Origin: an uncultured Bacilli bacterium
Lineage (GTDB): Bacteria; Bacillota_I; Bacilli_A; RF39; UBA660
DNA length: 64,000 nt
Direction of reading: 5' to 3'
Assembly: GCA_934096265.1 (NCBI GenBank)
Contig: CAKOLI010000004.1
Coordinates: 1-64,000, forward strand
Position numbers and translations under genes: made by a program. Positions 9,153-18,151 of the stretch are shown here, piece after piece. Numbering within the stretch: the stretch's first letter is position 1; each line of letters begins with the position of its first letter. A model generated the notes under the pieces. The model was given only the letters and a program-made list of their open reading frames with translations. It had not been told where the DNA came from and searched no databases.

Positions 9153-10754
9153 TTACTTCACATCCAATGCTTGATGAAGTTTTTCAAATTCTTGGATTAG
9201 GTCATGTATTTCAATGCCATAGTTGAAACGGGCGATGATTTCTTGTTCGTAAGGCCATGACATGTTGCTTCCCATAATACATTTGAATTTGTTTGTTTGA
9301 TAAAGGTACCTTACTAAATCTTCTTCACATGTTATTTTTTTACCATTAAAGGTTTTGCCTTTTAAGTCAGTAAAATCTATAACGGCGAAGAAGCCAGATT
9401 GAGGAATTGTTTTTTCTCTTAGTTTTACTCCTTTAAGACCTTCTAGTAGGCTATCTTTCATCTTTTTGGTGCTTGCATAGTGAGATATTTCTTTGATTAT
9501 TCTTGTTTTATTTTTATTTTCTTTTACTACATCAATACCATCCACTAGAGCTTTTAGTAGTTCTAGGCGATATAAGTATTCTTTGATAATCGGTTTAAAG
9601 TATCTTTTGGCCATTTTGTATCTACGTTTAGTTCCGTTGAATGTTCCTGCGATGGCTTGAACTTGTAAGACTGGTAGTGAGTCCATCGTGGTAAATATTT
9701 TTTCTTCTATACCTTTACATATTGGTATTGGCGCTACGATTGCTCCTGCACGAATGCCTGCTAGTCCATATGCTTTAGATAGGCCAAAAAGAGTTATTGT
9801 ATTATTAAAATACTTAGGCATGGTTGCAAGAGGAAGGGCTAAATCTTGTTGATTATAAGTTAAGTCTCTGTAGACTAAGTCATCAATAACAAATACGCCT
9901 TTTTCTAAGCATACATCTCCTATACCTTTTAAGATTTCCACATTTTCTTTGTTCATAACTTTTCCTAATGGATTATGTGGATTCATATTTAAAAATGCTA
10001 CTACACGTGGTATATAGTTTAATTTGTCTTTGAAGTCTTGCTTTAATTTTTTATTTATTTCATCTATTTTTTTGGCTAGTTTGTCGGGATTAACATAGAA
10101 GTCATCTTCTTCTTCTAAATTTAATACTTCTACCCTACCATTCATCCTTTCAGGGTCAACTGCGAAAAGTCCATAGTTGGGGCCTGTTACTATGATGACA
10201 TCTTCGTCTTTCATAATCGTGGATAATATCATATTAAATGCGTGTGTTGTTGAGCAAGAGAAAACTACGTTATCAACACCTAAGCCATCATAGTTTTGGC
10301 TTTTTTCCTTTTGAAATCCTTCTTTGATTAAATAATTTACAAAATGAGCTCTAGCAACGACATGTCCACCGATGTTGGGATATTGATATAAATATTTACC
10401 AAGTAACATCTTTATAATGTATTCTCGTGCCATAGGAAAGGGTTTAGTTCTCATTGGAGAGCCTGTTCTTACGGTATGGATTTCATTAGGAAGGACAAAA
10501 CCTGGGTCGTCATACTCATGTAAATCTTTATTTAGTAAATAAAAGCCTTTTTCTATTTTCTTTATCTCTGGATAAAATTCTTTACCATCTTTTCTTTTGC
10601 CAAATTGGCTATACTCTTCTAGTAGTGATGGGTTGTCTGTAGTTAGATGTTTTAATGATTTAGAAAAATTGTTGACATCATAACTGCTGTTTATGATATC
10701 AACATCTTCGTTTAAGACTTTTTTTGCTATTTGTTTTATTTTATTAATTAACAT
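9153..10754 (-). CDS. Large fold-type I PLP aminotransferase
   Basis: A 533-residue class I/II aminotransferase. Family marks include the PLP lysine in FGLSKAYGLAGIRAG, MNPHNPLG (Asn that contacts the pyridine ring or substrate) and VIDDLVYRDL. At more than 530 residues it is about 130 longer than ordinary aspartate aminotransferases, with an N-terminal extension of some 75 residues and an inserted helical region around 410-450. The length resembles aspartate 4-decarboxylase (AsdA/AspD), but I cannot confirm that activity. The ATG at 10754 has a GGTGAT site in front; an earlier ATG at 10766 has none. It pairs with the ATP-grasp gene 2 bp downstream. Confidence 0.85.
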   Translation of the reverse strand: MLINKIKQIAKKVLNEDVDIINSSYDVNNFSKSLKHLTTDNPSLLEEYSQFGKRKDGKEFYPEIKKIEKGFYLLNKDLHEYDDPGFVLPNEIHTVRTGSPMRTKPFPMAREYIIKMLLGKYLYQYPNIGGHVVARAHFVNYLIKEGFQKEKSQNYDGLGVDNVVFSCSTTHAFNMILSTIMKDEDVIIVTGPNYGLFAVDPERMNGRVEVLNLEEEDDFYVNPDKLAKKIDEINKKLKQDFKDKLNYIPRVVAFLNMNPHNPLGKVMNKENVEILKGIGDVCLEKGVFVIDDLVYRDLTYNQQDLALPLATMPKYFNNTITLFGLSKAYGLAGIRAGAIVAPIPICKGIEEKIFTTMDSLPVLQVQAIAGTFNGTKRRYKMAKRYFKPIIKEYLYRLELLKALVDGIDVVKENKNKTRIIKEISHYASTKKMKDSLLEGLKGVKLREKTIPQSGFFAVIDFTDLKGKTFNGKKITCEEDLVRYLYQTNKFKCIMGSNMSWPYEQEIIARFNYGIEIHDLIQEFEKLHQALDVK

Positions 10755-10853
10755 TTTAATCACCATTTATTATTATACACTATATTTTATTATAAAACCA
10801 TATTTTGTATTTATAATTTTATTTATAGTGTATCTTATTACTTTGTCTTAAAA

Positions 10854-11663
10854 TTAACTATCAAGATTAACCTTAAGTTTGCCTATACCTCCATCTATAT
10901 CTATGTAGTTAGGTCCTTCTCCATATATAGTGTCATTTTTTATTTCTTTGTTATTTACTTTTACTGTTCCTATAGAAGTATCTATTTTTAATGTATAGTC
11001 ATTATTACTTCCTAGTAAATTTATTATAGTATCTCCTACTCCTATATCTATTTTGCTTTTTCCTTTTATATATGAAGTTATTTCTGTTTTGCCTACACCA
11101 GTATCTAAGTCTAAGTTGTTTAGCCTGCTGTTTTTTATAATTAAGGCCCCTGCTCCAGTACTAATTTTTGCTTTATTTGATGCTTGTAAATTAAATATTT
11201 TGGTGTATCCTGCGCCTAAATCAAGATTTAAATCATGTGTAAGTAGATGTTCTATAGTAAGTTTCCCTGCTCCAATATCTATATTTGTTGTATTAAATGC
11301 ATAATCGTCTGATAATTCTATTTCTATATTGCTACTTTTTTTTGCAAACAAATTCTTACTTGTTTCTTTTATAATAAGTTTATTTGCTTTTTCTTCTACT
11401 TTAATATTTTTAGTAGATGATTTAATTTTAAATGTGGTACCTTTTTTTATTGTTAAATTAGTTGATGTAAGGTTTATATCTATAGTTTTAATGTTATTTG
11501 AAAGTTCTATGACTTTAGTAATAGGAGTGGTTTCATCTTGGTTGTTATTAATAGATTTATTAATTTCTATTACACTGTTATATATTCCAAAGATAATGGA
11601 ATAGATTATTAAGAAAGCTAAGGCAAGGGCAAAATATTTAATTATTTTTTGTATGGGACTCAT
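10854..11663 (-). CDS. Membrane-anchored DUF4097 beta-repeat protein (LiaG-like)
   Basis: A 269-residue protein with one N-terminal membrane helix (about 10-30) and a long run of short beta repeats of the DUF4097 type (for example LDLGAGYTKIFNL, ISTGAGALIIKNS, LDTGVGKTEITS), which predict a right-handed beta-helix outside the cell. LiaG of Bacillus has this build. Its ATG overlaps the TGA of the LiaF-like gene by 4 bp, so they are translationally coupled. The trio with PspC suggests a response to membrane or wall stress. Confidence 0.8.
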   Translation of the reverse strand: MSPIQKIIKYFALALAFLIIYSIIFGIYNSVIEINKSINNNQDETTPITKVIELSNNIKTIDINLTSTNLTIKKGTTFKIKSSTKNIKVEEKANKLIIKETSKNLFAKKSSNIEIELSDDYAFNTTNIDIGAGKLTIEHLLTHDLNLDLGAGYTKIFNLQASNKAKISTGAGALIIKNSRLNNLDLDTGVGKTEITSYIKGKSKIDIGVGDTIINLLGSNNDYTLKIDTSIGTVKVNNKEIKNDTIYGEGPNYIDIDGGIGKLKVNLDS

Positions 11664-12325
11664 TTAATGTCTACGCCTCCAAAGATGCATGTCGCTTTTA
11701 CGTATATGGTTTTTGCTTTGTCATCTGTTGGGTTTTTATGTTTGTTATCTACACCTCCAAAGATAGATGTAGAAGTTACTTTTACTTTGACATTATCTTT
11801 TACATGTATTTTAATTCCTCCAAAGATGCTACATGCGGTTATAAGACTGTCTTCTTTAATGTTTGCTTTTTCAAGATGGCATTTAACTCCACCAAAGATA
11901 GCGTTTAATTCACATCCATCAAAGGTTTCATCATCAAAGTTTGCTACTTGTTCACTGAAGGTAGCGGTATATGATTTATCAGTATTTTTTGTAAGGCGTT
12001 TTATTTCTTTATCAAATGTGTCTTTAAATATAACTGATAGCCCTATTATTACTAGGATTATAGGTAGTAATAGTTTCCATATTAAATCAAAATTTATTAC
12101 ATCAAGACTAGCTAGTAATAGACAAATACCTATACATAGTCCTATTAGACTTCCCGTTTTTTCTTTATCGTTAAGTAAACCTATAAAGCATGGAATGATG
12201 ATAAATAATGTCCACCAACCATCAAAAAATATGTTAATATTAGTTATTTCTAGGGAGTTTAATCCTAAGATAACTCCAATGATAATTAAAATAAGCCCAA
12301 ATATAATTGCTTTAGCTTTTTCCAT
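11660..12325 (-). CDS. LiaF-like membrane protein
   Basis: A 221-residue protein with four N-terminal membrane helices (about 5-105) and a C-terminal soluble beta domain with four IFGG repeats (AIFGGVKCH, SIFGGIKIH, SIFGGVD, CIFGGVD). This is the hallmark of the LiaF / cell-wall-active antibiotic response C-terminal domain. In Bacillus LiaF inhibits the LiaRS two-component system. No LiaR or LiaS gene lies nearby. The start at 12325 follows AAAGGAGT; a longer open frame upstream lacks such a site. The stop is TGA within ATGA. Confidence 0.85.
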   Translation of the reverse strand: MEKAKAIIFGLILIIIGVILGLNSLEITNINIFFDGWWTLFIIIPCFIGLLNDKEKTGSLIGLCIGICLLLASLDVINFDLIWKLLLPIILVIIGLSVIFKDTFDKEIKRLTKNTDKSYTATFSEQVANFDDETFDGCELNAIFGGVKCHLEKANIKEDSLITACSIFGGIKIHVKDNVKVKVTSTSIFGGVDNKHKNPTDDKAKTIYVKATCIFGGVDIK

Positions 12326-12354
12326 AATATACTCCTTTTTTATAATATTATTTA

Positions 12355-12552
12355 TTATTTTGTTACTTCTGATTTTTTTGGCATTACTAGAGCACAAATG
12401 ATATATGCTAAGACACCACATCCTGCACAGCATGCAAAAAGTATCCAAATAATTCTAACTACGGTAGGATCTAGGTCAAAGTATTCTGCTATTCCTCCAC
12501 ATACACCAAATAGTTTGTTGTTGTCTTCTGTTTTGTATAATCTTTTCTTCAT
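12355..12552 (-). CDS. PspC domain protein
   Basis: A 65-residue protein made almost only of a PspC domain: a basic N-terminus with LFGVCGGIAEYFDLDPTVVR, then one membrane helix with GCGVLAYIICALVMP. PspC proteins sense or counter membrane damage, and in Firmicutes they commonly sit beside LiaF-like genes, as here (29 bp from the next start). It is the first gene of the envelope-stress trio and starts behind GAGGTGAT. Confidence 0.9.
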   Translation of the reverse strand: MKKRLYKTEDNNKLFGVCGGIAEYFDLDPTVVRIIWILFACCAGCGVLAYIICALVMPKKSEVTK

Positions 12553-12640
12553 TTGTTATCACCTCATTTTATTTATATATTGATAGTACTTGTTGTATGT
12601 AAATATTATAACATCTAATTTATTAAATTAATATAATTTT

Positions 12641-12829
12641 TTAATTTATTTCTGTAATATTTATAATGCTTTGATGTTCTTTAATAATTTTGATTAAATC
12701 TTCTACTTTTAAGAAGATAGTCGCGGTATTATCATTTGGATGAATTCCAATTATTTGTTTATTTTTTAGAAAATCTTTATCTAAATAGAATTTTATTTTC
12801 AGGTCTTTATCATTTAATAAGCCTTTCAA
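12641..12829 (-). pseudogene. C-terminal remnant of a ProX/YbaK-type aminoacyl-tRNA deacylase
   Basis: The 62-residue frame reads GLLNDKDLKIKFYLD, then IGIHPNDNTATIFLKVEDLIK, which matches the C-terminal half of Cys-tRNA(Pro)/Ala-tRNA(Pro) deacylases (full length about 160 residues). The N-terminal half with the substrate pocket is absent. Upstream in frame there is a TAA within eight codons and no ATG with a ribosome binding site. I call it a decayed gene. Together with the next entry it forms a small graveyard between the PspC operon and rlmD. Confidence 0.65.
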
Positions 12830-12890
12830 ACAAATTAATATTTATATTGCTTATTATAAAAATGATTATGTTCTATTAAATAAGCATTAT

Positions 12891-13312
12891 TTATTTAACC
12901 CAATCATTCATAGCTTTTGATTTTGGAATTTTCATTTTTATTTTTTCATTTTCTAGTTGTAATTGTATTTCATCTTCTATAATTAATCCTTTTTTAAAAT
13001 TAAATCCTTTTAAATCGTTCCATGATATAAATGATTTACCTATAATGCTATATTTATTATTCATGTCTAATGGAAAAAAGCTTATTCCTTCTTTATCAAA
13101 ATATATAAAGAAAGGTTGAAATTGTTCAAAAGAATATACAGTTATACCAGGTAATGGTAAAATCTATTTTGTTTTCATTTTAGGATGACCAAAAGTAATT
13201 GCTCTTTCATCCTTTAATTCGAATTTTTTAATTAATTCTTTTAATTTTTCGAAATAATCTTTATCTGAAGCATAACACTTAATAGTATCTAAATATAAGA
13301 TTTTGTTTGATA
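12891..13312 (-). pseudogene. Degraded gene with an internal amber stop, family unknown
   Basis: One minus-strand frame from 13312 to the TAA at 12891 encodes about 140 plausible residues. It is interrupted by a single in-frame TAG around 13163-13165 (between KMKTK and ILPLPG), and it has no ATG at the start because an in-frame TGA lies inside the end of rlmD. The second half (ITVYSFEQFQPFFIYFDKEG, SWNDLKGFNFKKG) looks like the beta-rich PH-like modules found in small bacterial proteins, but I cannot name it. Missing start plus internal stop argue for decay rather than readthrough. Confidence 0.55.
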
Positions 13313-13315
13313 AAT

Positions 13316-14521
13316 TTATTTTTCAAGATTTTTTCGTTGTAGTATTGAAACGCATTCTATATGATTTGTTCTTGGGAACATGTTAAATGGGCTTATTTCT
13401 TCTATTTTGTATATTTCTTCTAGTAGTTTTATGTCTCTTTTTAGAGTGTTGGGATTACATGAGACATATACTATTTTTTTAGGTTTTATATTCTTTAAAT
13501 AGGTAATTACATCTTTGGATAAGCCTTTTCTTGGAGGATCTAATATTACTGTATCAAAGGCACTATTTGTTACTTCTTTAGCGTCTTTGCATATGAAGGT
13601 AATGTTATCTATATTATTTATTTTTTTGTTTATGTTAGCATTTTTTATACTATCTTTAACAATATCAATACCTAGAATGTTTTTATAATTATCTTTTAGG
13701 TAAATACCAATAGAGCCTGTCCCACAGTATAAATCTAGGAGATTATTACCAGTAGTGGCATATGATTTAACTTTGTCATATAGAGGTTTAATCATAGTGG
13801 TATTTACTTGAAAGAAGGCATTTGGATAAATAGTGTAGTCTATGTTGTTTATTTTTTCTTTTATATAAGATTTTCCATATATAAGGGTGTTTTCCTTATA
13901 TATTGATTTGATGTTTGGTATTTGTTTTAGGGGTTCTATATTAGGAATATTGCCTGTTATTTTAATTAGTATTTCATCATAGTAGGTACTATATCTTATC
14001 ATTATTTCTTTTGTATTAGTTAGATTTAGTTTTTCGATGGTGGGTAGTATTCTGTTTATGTTTTCATTTAATAAAGGACAAGTATGTATGTTTACTAAAT
14101 CATGGGTGTTTTCTTGGTAGTAGCCTATTTTATCATTTTTAATATGGAGTGTTACTTTGTTGCGGTAGTTGTTTTCATTGCATGTAGTAATGGGCATTAC
14201 CTTGTAATCTTTAAATAATTTTTTTATGTAATTATACTTTATGTCGTTTTCTTTTTTTAGGTTAATAGTTCTAAAGTGGCACCCACCACATAGGTCGTAA
14301 TATGGACATAGTGATGGGATTCTATCTTTGCTTTCTTCTAATATTTCTTTTAGTGCTCCTTTTATGTAGTTGGTGTTAATGCTTGTTATTTTGGATATTA
14401 TATAATCATTTGGAACTGTTTTAGGAATGTATATTTTTTTATTTTGATATATACCTACTCCACTTCCTAGATTGGTTATATCTGTTATTTTTAATTTTAT
14501 GCAATCATTTATTTTAATCAT
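13316..14521 (-). CDS. rlmD: 23S rRNA (uracil-1939-C5)-methyltransferase, RlmD/RumA family
   Basis: SAM-dependent RNA methyltransferase of 401 residues. A TRAM RNA-binding domain occupies about 1-57. The Fe-S cluster cysteines appear in CPYYDLCGGC plus a later Cys near CPLL. The methyltransferase motifs are NAFFQVN, LLDLYCGTGSIG (SAM site), ILDPPRKGL and YVSCNPNTLKRD (catalytic Cys). In Firmicutes the paralogs RlmCD and TrmA-like proteins share this build, so the exact target base is inferred. The start overlaps the end of the previous gene by 8 bp. Confidence 0.9.
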   Translation of the reverse strand: MIKINDCIKLKITDITNLGSGVGIYQNKKIYIPKTVPNDYIISKITSINTNYIKGALKEILEESKDRIPSLCPYYDLCGGCHFRTINLKKENDIKYNYIKKLFKDYKVMPITTCNENNYRNKVTLHIKNDKIGYYQENTHDLVNIHTCPLLNENINRILPTIEKLNLTNTKEIMIRYSTYYDEILIKITGNIPNIEPLKQIPNIKSIYKENTLIYGKSYIKEKINNIDYTIYPNAFFQVNTTMIKPLYDKVKSYATTGNNLLDLYCGTGSIGIYLKDNYKNILGIDIVKDSIKNANINKKINNIDNITFICKDAKEVTNSAFDTVILDPPRKGLSKDVITYLKNIKPKKIVYVSCNPNTLKRDIKLLEEIYKIEEISPFNMFPRTNHIECVSILQRKNLEK

Positions 14522-15407
14522 TGTTAAATTCCTTCTTTTGATATGTAATAGTTTCTATGATGTTATTTTTGTTATCTACTTTTTGATAGCTATATAGTCC
14601 TATTCCTTGTTCTAATTGATATATTTCTTTGAATGTTTCTTCTTTGTTAGTTACGCTTATTAAGAGTGTGTTATTATCAGTTAGAGTTTTTTTGGTTATT
14701 TTATGTGTATCCCAAGTATCATTTACTTTGTAAGTGTTGTTTAATATTTTTTTATCATTTAAATATAAGCCATCTTCTTTTATATGCATTTTATATTCTT
14801 CGTTATTATAATTATATATAACATAGTTATCTTTATTCTTTTTAATTGTTAGATAGTTTATTTCTTTTGATTTATCTATATATGATATTTTATAGTTAGT
14901 ATCGCGATATAGGAAAGTATATAGTTTGTTTGATATTGGGGAATTTATGTAGTATTTGTCTAATGAATTATAATATGTGTTTGTAGTGTTATCTTTGTTT
15001 ATAAATTTTACTTCTTTTATGTTATTTATTTCAGTTAGGCTATTTACTAAGGAATTTATATCATTAATGTTATATTTAGTTATTTGGTCATTTATGGTTA
15101 GTTCTAGGGTGTTATTATTTATATTTATATTTTCTACGTTTAAGTTAATATTTATATTTTTTAGAGTTTTGGTAAGTATTTTATCAATTATTATGTCTGT
15201 TGAGGTAGATGTGTCTGTGTTAATTAGATAGTATGTTAAGCTTACTGGTGTGCTTAATGTATCGTATACGTAATATGCTTTGTATACATTTACATCGTAA
15301 TCTTTGTTTTTAGTTTTGGGAAAGTCTACTAATATTATTATTATTGATAAAAATAGTAAGATTAAGCTTAGTAAGATGATATCACTTTTAACGACTTTGC
15401 TTTGCAT
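14514..15407 (-). CDS. Exported or membrane-anchored protein, possible GerMN-like domain
   Basis: About 297 residues with an N-terminal membrane helix (about 8-30 from the ATG at 15407) and an outside region rich in Asn, Thr and Ile. Residues about 85-150 have the pattern of a GerMN domain: an amphipathic helix, a short strand pair, then a helix ending in LTEINNIKEVKFINKD. GerMN proteins take part in sporulation or germination, and the gene faces a gerA-type operon 119 bp away. The match is weak and by eye only. The ATG at 15407 follows GGAAGTGA. Confidence 0.65.
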   Translation of the reverse strand: MQSKVVKSDIILLSLILLFLSIIIILVDFPKTKNKDYDVNVYKAYYVYDTLSTPVSLTYYLINTDTSTSTDIIIDKILTKTLKNININLNVENININNNTLELTINDQITKYNINDINSLVNSLTEINNIKEVKFINKDNTTNTYYNSLDKYYINSPISNKLYTFLYRDTNYKISYIDKSKEINYLTIKKNKDNYVIYNYNNEEYKMHIKEDGLYLNDKKILNNTYKVNDTWDTHKITKKTLTDNNTLLISVTNKEETFKEIYQLEQGIGLYSYQKVDNKNNIIETITYQKKEFNND

Positions 15408-15440
15408 ATTTGTCACTTCCTTATAGAAATAGTTATTTAT

Positions 15441-15470
15441 ATTATATCATGAAATGGGAATATGTGTAAA
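15441..15470 (-). promoter_or_regulatory. Putative sigma-A promoter for the 15407 gene and rlmD
   Basis: On the minus strand TTTACA (15465-15470), an 18-bp spacer and TATAAT (15441-15446) precede the 15407 start. Confidence 0.5.
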
Positions 15471-15525
15471 TTACTTATAAATATTAATTTTTGATGCATA
15501 ATATAGGTGAAATGTAGGTGAGATA

Positions 15526-16983
15526 ATGCTTGGATTTATTGATAATGTTGTTGATAAGATTAAGATGGATACTAATAATACTAAAGATATTATATATAGG
15601 AAGAAGAGAGTTAGTAATAGGGATATTTATATTATATATAATGAGCCTCTTACTTCTTCTAGTTCTATAAGTGATTTTATTGTTAGGAGTTTGACTAGTA
15701 TTAATAATTATAAGAATAATGATATTATTACTTCTATTTATAATGATCTTAGTAATTATAAGGTTATTAAGATTTATAGTTATGATGAGGTGTGTACGTA
15801 TCTAAATAATGGGTTTTGTATTTTGATTATTGATAAGGAAAATGTTGGGTTTGCGATGGAAGCTAAGGCTAATATTAGTAGGTCTATTGGGATGCCTGAT
15901 TCTGAGAATACTATTAGGGGCGCTAAGGATGCTTTTATTGAGAATTATCAAGTTAATATAGGGCTTATTAGAAAGAGGATACGTAATAATAATTTATGGA
16001 TAGAGGAGGTAAATGTTGGTAGGTATACGGATACACATATTGGGGTTGTTTCTATTAATGGTGTGGTACGCAAGGAGCTTGTAAGAGATGTTTTAAATAG
16101 GTTAAATAAGATTGATATTGATGGTATTATTAATAGTGAGATGATTAAGAATTTAATTGAGAAAGAGAATAAGTGTTTACTACCTACAATTATTACTACA
16201 GAAAGGCCTGATTTGGTGTGTAAGTGTCTTTTAGAGGGAAAGGTGGCTATTGTAGTAGATAATAGTCCTTATGTTTTGGTTATTCCTGGGCTTTTTAATG
16301 ATTTTTTTATGACTAGTGAAGATACATACGCTAAGAGTCTTAATGCTAGTTTTACTAGGATGCTTAAATATATTGCTTTTTTTATAGCACTTCTTGGTCC
16401 TGGAGTATATATTGCTTTGATTACTTATAATCAAGAAATGATTCCTACTGATTTATTAATTAATTTTACGATGCAAAGGGAAGGTGTACCATTTCCTGCG
16501 TTTTTTGAGGCATTTATTATGATGATTTCTTTTGAGATACTTAGGGAGTCTGATCTTAGGGTACCTAGTACTTCTGGTAGTTCTTTATCTATTGTTGGTG
16601 CTTTGATACTTGGGGATGCTGCGGTATCCGCGGGGATTGTATCTCCTATTATGATTATTGTTATTGCTATTACTGCGATTAGTTCTTTGCCTTTTTCGGA
16701 ACCTGAAGTTACTAATGGTCTTAGGTGGTATAGAATTTTGTTTATGCTTGGAGGATCTTTTTTAGGTATTATTGGGGTTGTTGTTGTATTTATTTATTTT
16801 ATTACTAAGTTGTGTTCTACTCAATCATTTGGTATTCCATATTTGGTTCCTTATGCTCCAACATATGCTCAAGGGCTTAAAAATAGTATTATTAGGTTTC
16901 CATTAAGGAAGATTAATAAGAGGGTTCCTTATTTGTCAAATAATATTACTAAGAAAAGGAGGGTTAGTAATTATGAAGATTAA
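15526..16983 (+). CDS. gerKA: Spore germinant receptor subunit A (GerA/GerK family)
   Basis: A 485-residue GerAA-type protein. An N-terminal soluble domain (about 1-270, with FCILIIDKENVGFAMEAK, ESENTIRGAKDAFIEN and IGLIRKRIRNNNLWIEE) is followed by four or five membrane helices (about 280-440) carrying the conserved EGVPFPAFFEAFIMM and RVPSTSGSSLSIVGALILGD blocks. With the B and C subunits it forms the inner-membrane receptor that detects germinants in dormant spores. It leads a three-gene overlapping operon (A-C-B order). Upstream, TTATAA ... GCATAATA at about 15470-15505 vaguely recalls forespore promoters but is not convincing. Confidence 0.93.
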   Translation: MLGFIDNVVDKIKMDTNNTKDIIYRKKRVSNRDIYIIYNEPLTSSSSISDFIVRSLTSINNYKNNDIITSIYNDLSNYKVIKIYSYDEVCTYLNNGFCILIIDKENVGFAMEAKANISRSIGMPDSENTIRGAKDAFIENYQVNIGLIRKRIRNNNLWIEEVNVGRYTDTHIGVVSINGVVRKELVRDVLNRLNKIDIDGIINSEMIKNLIEKENKCLLPTIITTERPDLVCKCLLEGKVAIVVDNSPYVLVIPGLFNDFFMTSEDTYAKSLNASFTRMLKYIAFFIALLGPGVYIALITYNQEMIPTDLLINFTMQREGVPFPAFFEAFIMMISFEILRESDLRVPSTSGSSLSIVGALILGDAAVSAGIVSPIMIIVIAITAISSLPFSEPEVTNGLRWYRILFMLGGSFLGIIGVVVVFIYFITKLCSTQSFGIPYLVPYAPTYAQGLKNSIIRFPLRKINKRVPYLSNNITKKRRVSNYED

Positions 16984-18151
16984 ATTAGTGGGAATTGTTT
17001 TAGTTTTATTACTTAGTGGTTGCTATAATTATCATGAGCTAAATGAGCTTGCGATTACTACCGCGATTGGAATAGATAAGAAAGAGAATGGTTATAAAAT
17101 AATTTCACAAGTTATGAATATAAAGAAAAAGGAGGCTAATACTAATGGTGGTGGTAATTCTCCTGAGGTTATTTTATATAAGACTAGTAATGTATCTTTG
17201 AAAGAGGGATTTAGGGAGATTGTACTTAAGTCTCCTAAGAGAATTTATCCTAGTCATTTAAATGTTTTGCTTATTAGTGAGGAGGTTGCTAGGGATGGGA
17301 TTAAGGATATATTAGATGTGTTTTTTAGGGATCCTATAGTTAGGATGCAGTTTAATGTTTTAATTACGAAGGGGTGTACTACTGAGGAGGTACTTGAGAC
17401 TTTGACTCCTGGACAAACTATATCTTCTAAGAATATATTGGAGAGTCAAAAGAGTGATACTAAATATTTAGGTACTAGTCAGATGATTACTTTTGAGAAG
17501 TTAATGGATTTATATTTAGATGATAATAAGAGTATAGTGCTTCCTGGCGTTGTTGTTAATAATTTAACTAGTGATAATGAGGATATTAAGAATATTGAGA
17601 AATCTAATAATAATACAGAGATTATGCTTGATAGTACTGGGATATTTAGTGATGATAAGTTAGTTTCTTATATTGATAATGAGGAGAGTATTTATTTGAA
17701 TTATATTAAGGGGATTATAAATAGTTCTCTTATTACTTGTGATTGTGATTTAGGTAAGTATTTTACTGCTTCAATAGAGAATGTTAAGTCAGATGTTAAA
17801 TTTGATAAGAAGGACAAGAAGATGGTTATTTCTATTAAGGCGGAGGCTGCTGTTAATGAGCTTAATTGTAATATTAATATAGAGAAAGAAAGTGGTATGT
17901 TAGAGATAGAGAAGATGATTAATGAGAATTTGAGTAATAATATTGGCGATTTTGTTAGTAAGATACAAAATGTATATAATATAGATATTTTTAATTTTTT
18001 AGATATTATCTATAAGAGTGATTATAGTTATTATAAAGAAATTAAAGATAATTATTATAAAGATTTATTTAAGGATATGGAGGTTGATGTTGTTTGTGAT
18101 ATTAAAGTTATTAAGAAAGGGAATGTTTTAAGGGATACTTATGATGAATAA
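16973..18151 (+). CDS. gerKC: Spore germinant receptor subunit C, lipoprotein (GerAC family)
   Basis: A 392-residue GerAC-type protein. The lipobox LLSGC (Cys around residue 17) predicts a lipid-anchored protein. Family stretches include YNYHELNELAITTAIGIDK and SPKRIYPSHLNVLLISEEVAR. The start overlaps gerKA by 11 bp and is served by AGGAGGG inside gerKA. The C subunit is needed for receptor stability and localisation in Bacillus and Clostridium spores. Confidence 0.92.
   Translation: MKIKLVGIVLVLLLSGCYNYHELNELAITTAIGIDKKENGYKIISQVMNIKKKEANTNGGGNSPEVILYKTSNVSLKEGFREIVLKSPKRIYPSHLNVLLISEEVARDGIKDILDVFFRDPIVRMQFNVLITKGCTTEEVLETLTPGQTISSKNILESQKSDTKYLGTSQMITFEKLMDLYLDDNKSIVLPGVVVNNLTSDNEDIKNIEKSNNNTEIMLDSTGIFSDDKLVSYIDNEESIYLNYIKGIINSSLITCDCDLGKYFTASIENVKSDVKFDKKDKKMVISIKAEAAVNELNCNINIEKESGMLEIEKMINENLSNNIGDFVSKIQNVYNIDIFNFLDIIYKSDYSYYKEIKDNYYKDLFKDMEVDVVCDIKVIKKGNVLRDTYDE

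Noticed and set aside
11649..12401. Plus-strand open frame of 250 codons opposite the LiaF-like gene
   Set aside because: The repeated TPPK-type text is the antisense of the IFGG repeats of the LiaF domain; the minus-strand gene has conserved motifs and a proper start site.
12641..12829. Intact small protein of 62 residues
   Set aside because: It would need a TTG start without a ribosome binding site and contains only the C-terminal half of a known deacylase family, so a remnant is more likely.
12891..13312. TAG read-through or recoding (for example pyrrolysine) in the interrupted gene
   Set aside because: The same frame also lacks a start codon and lies beside another gene remnant. No pyrrolysine genes are visible.
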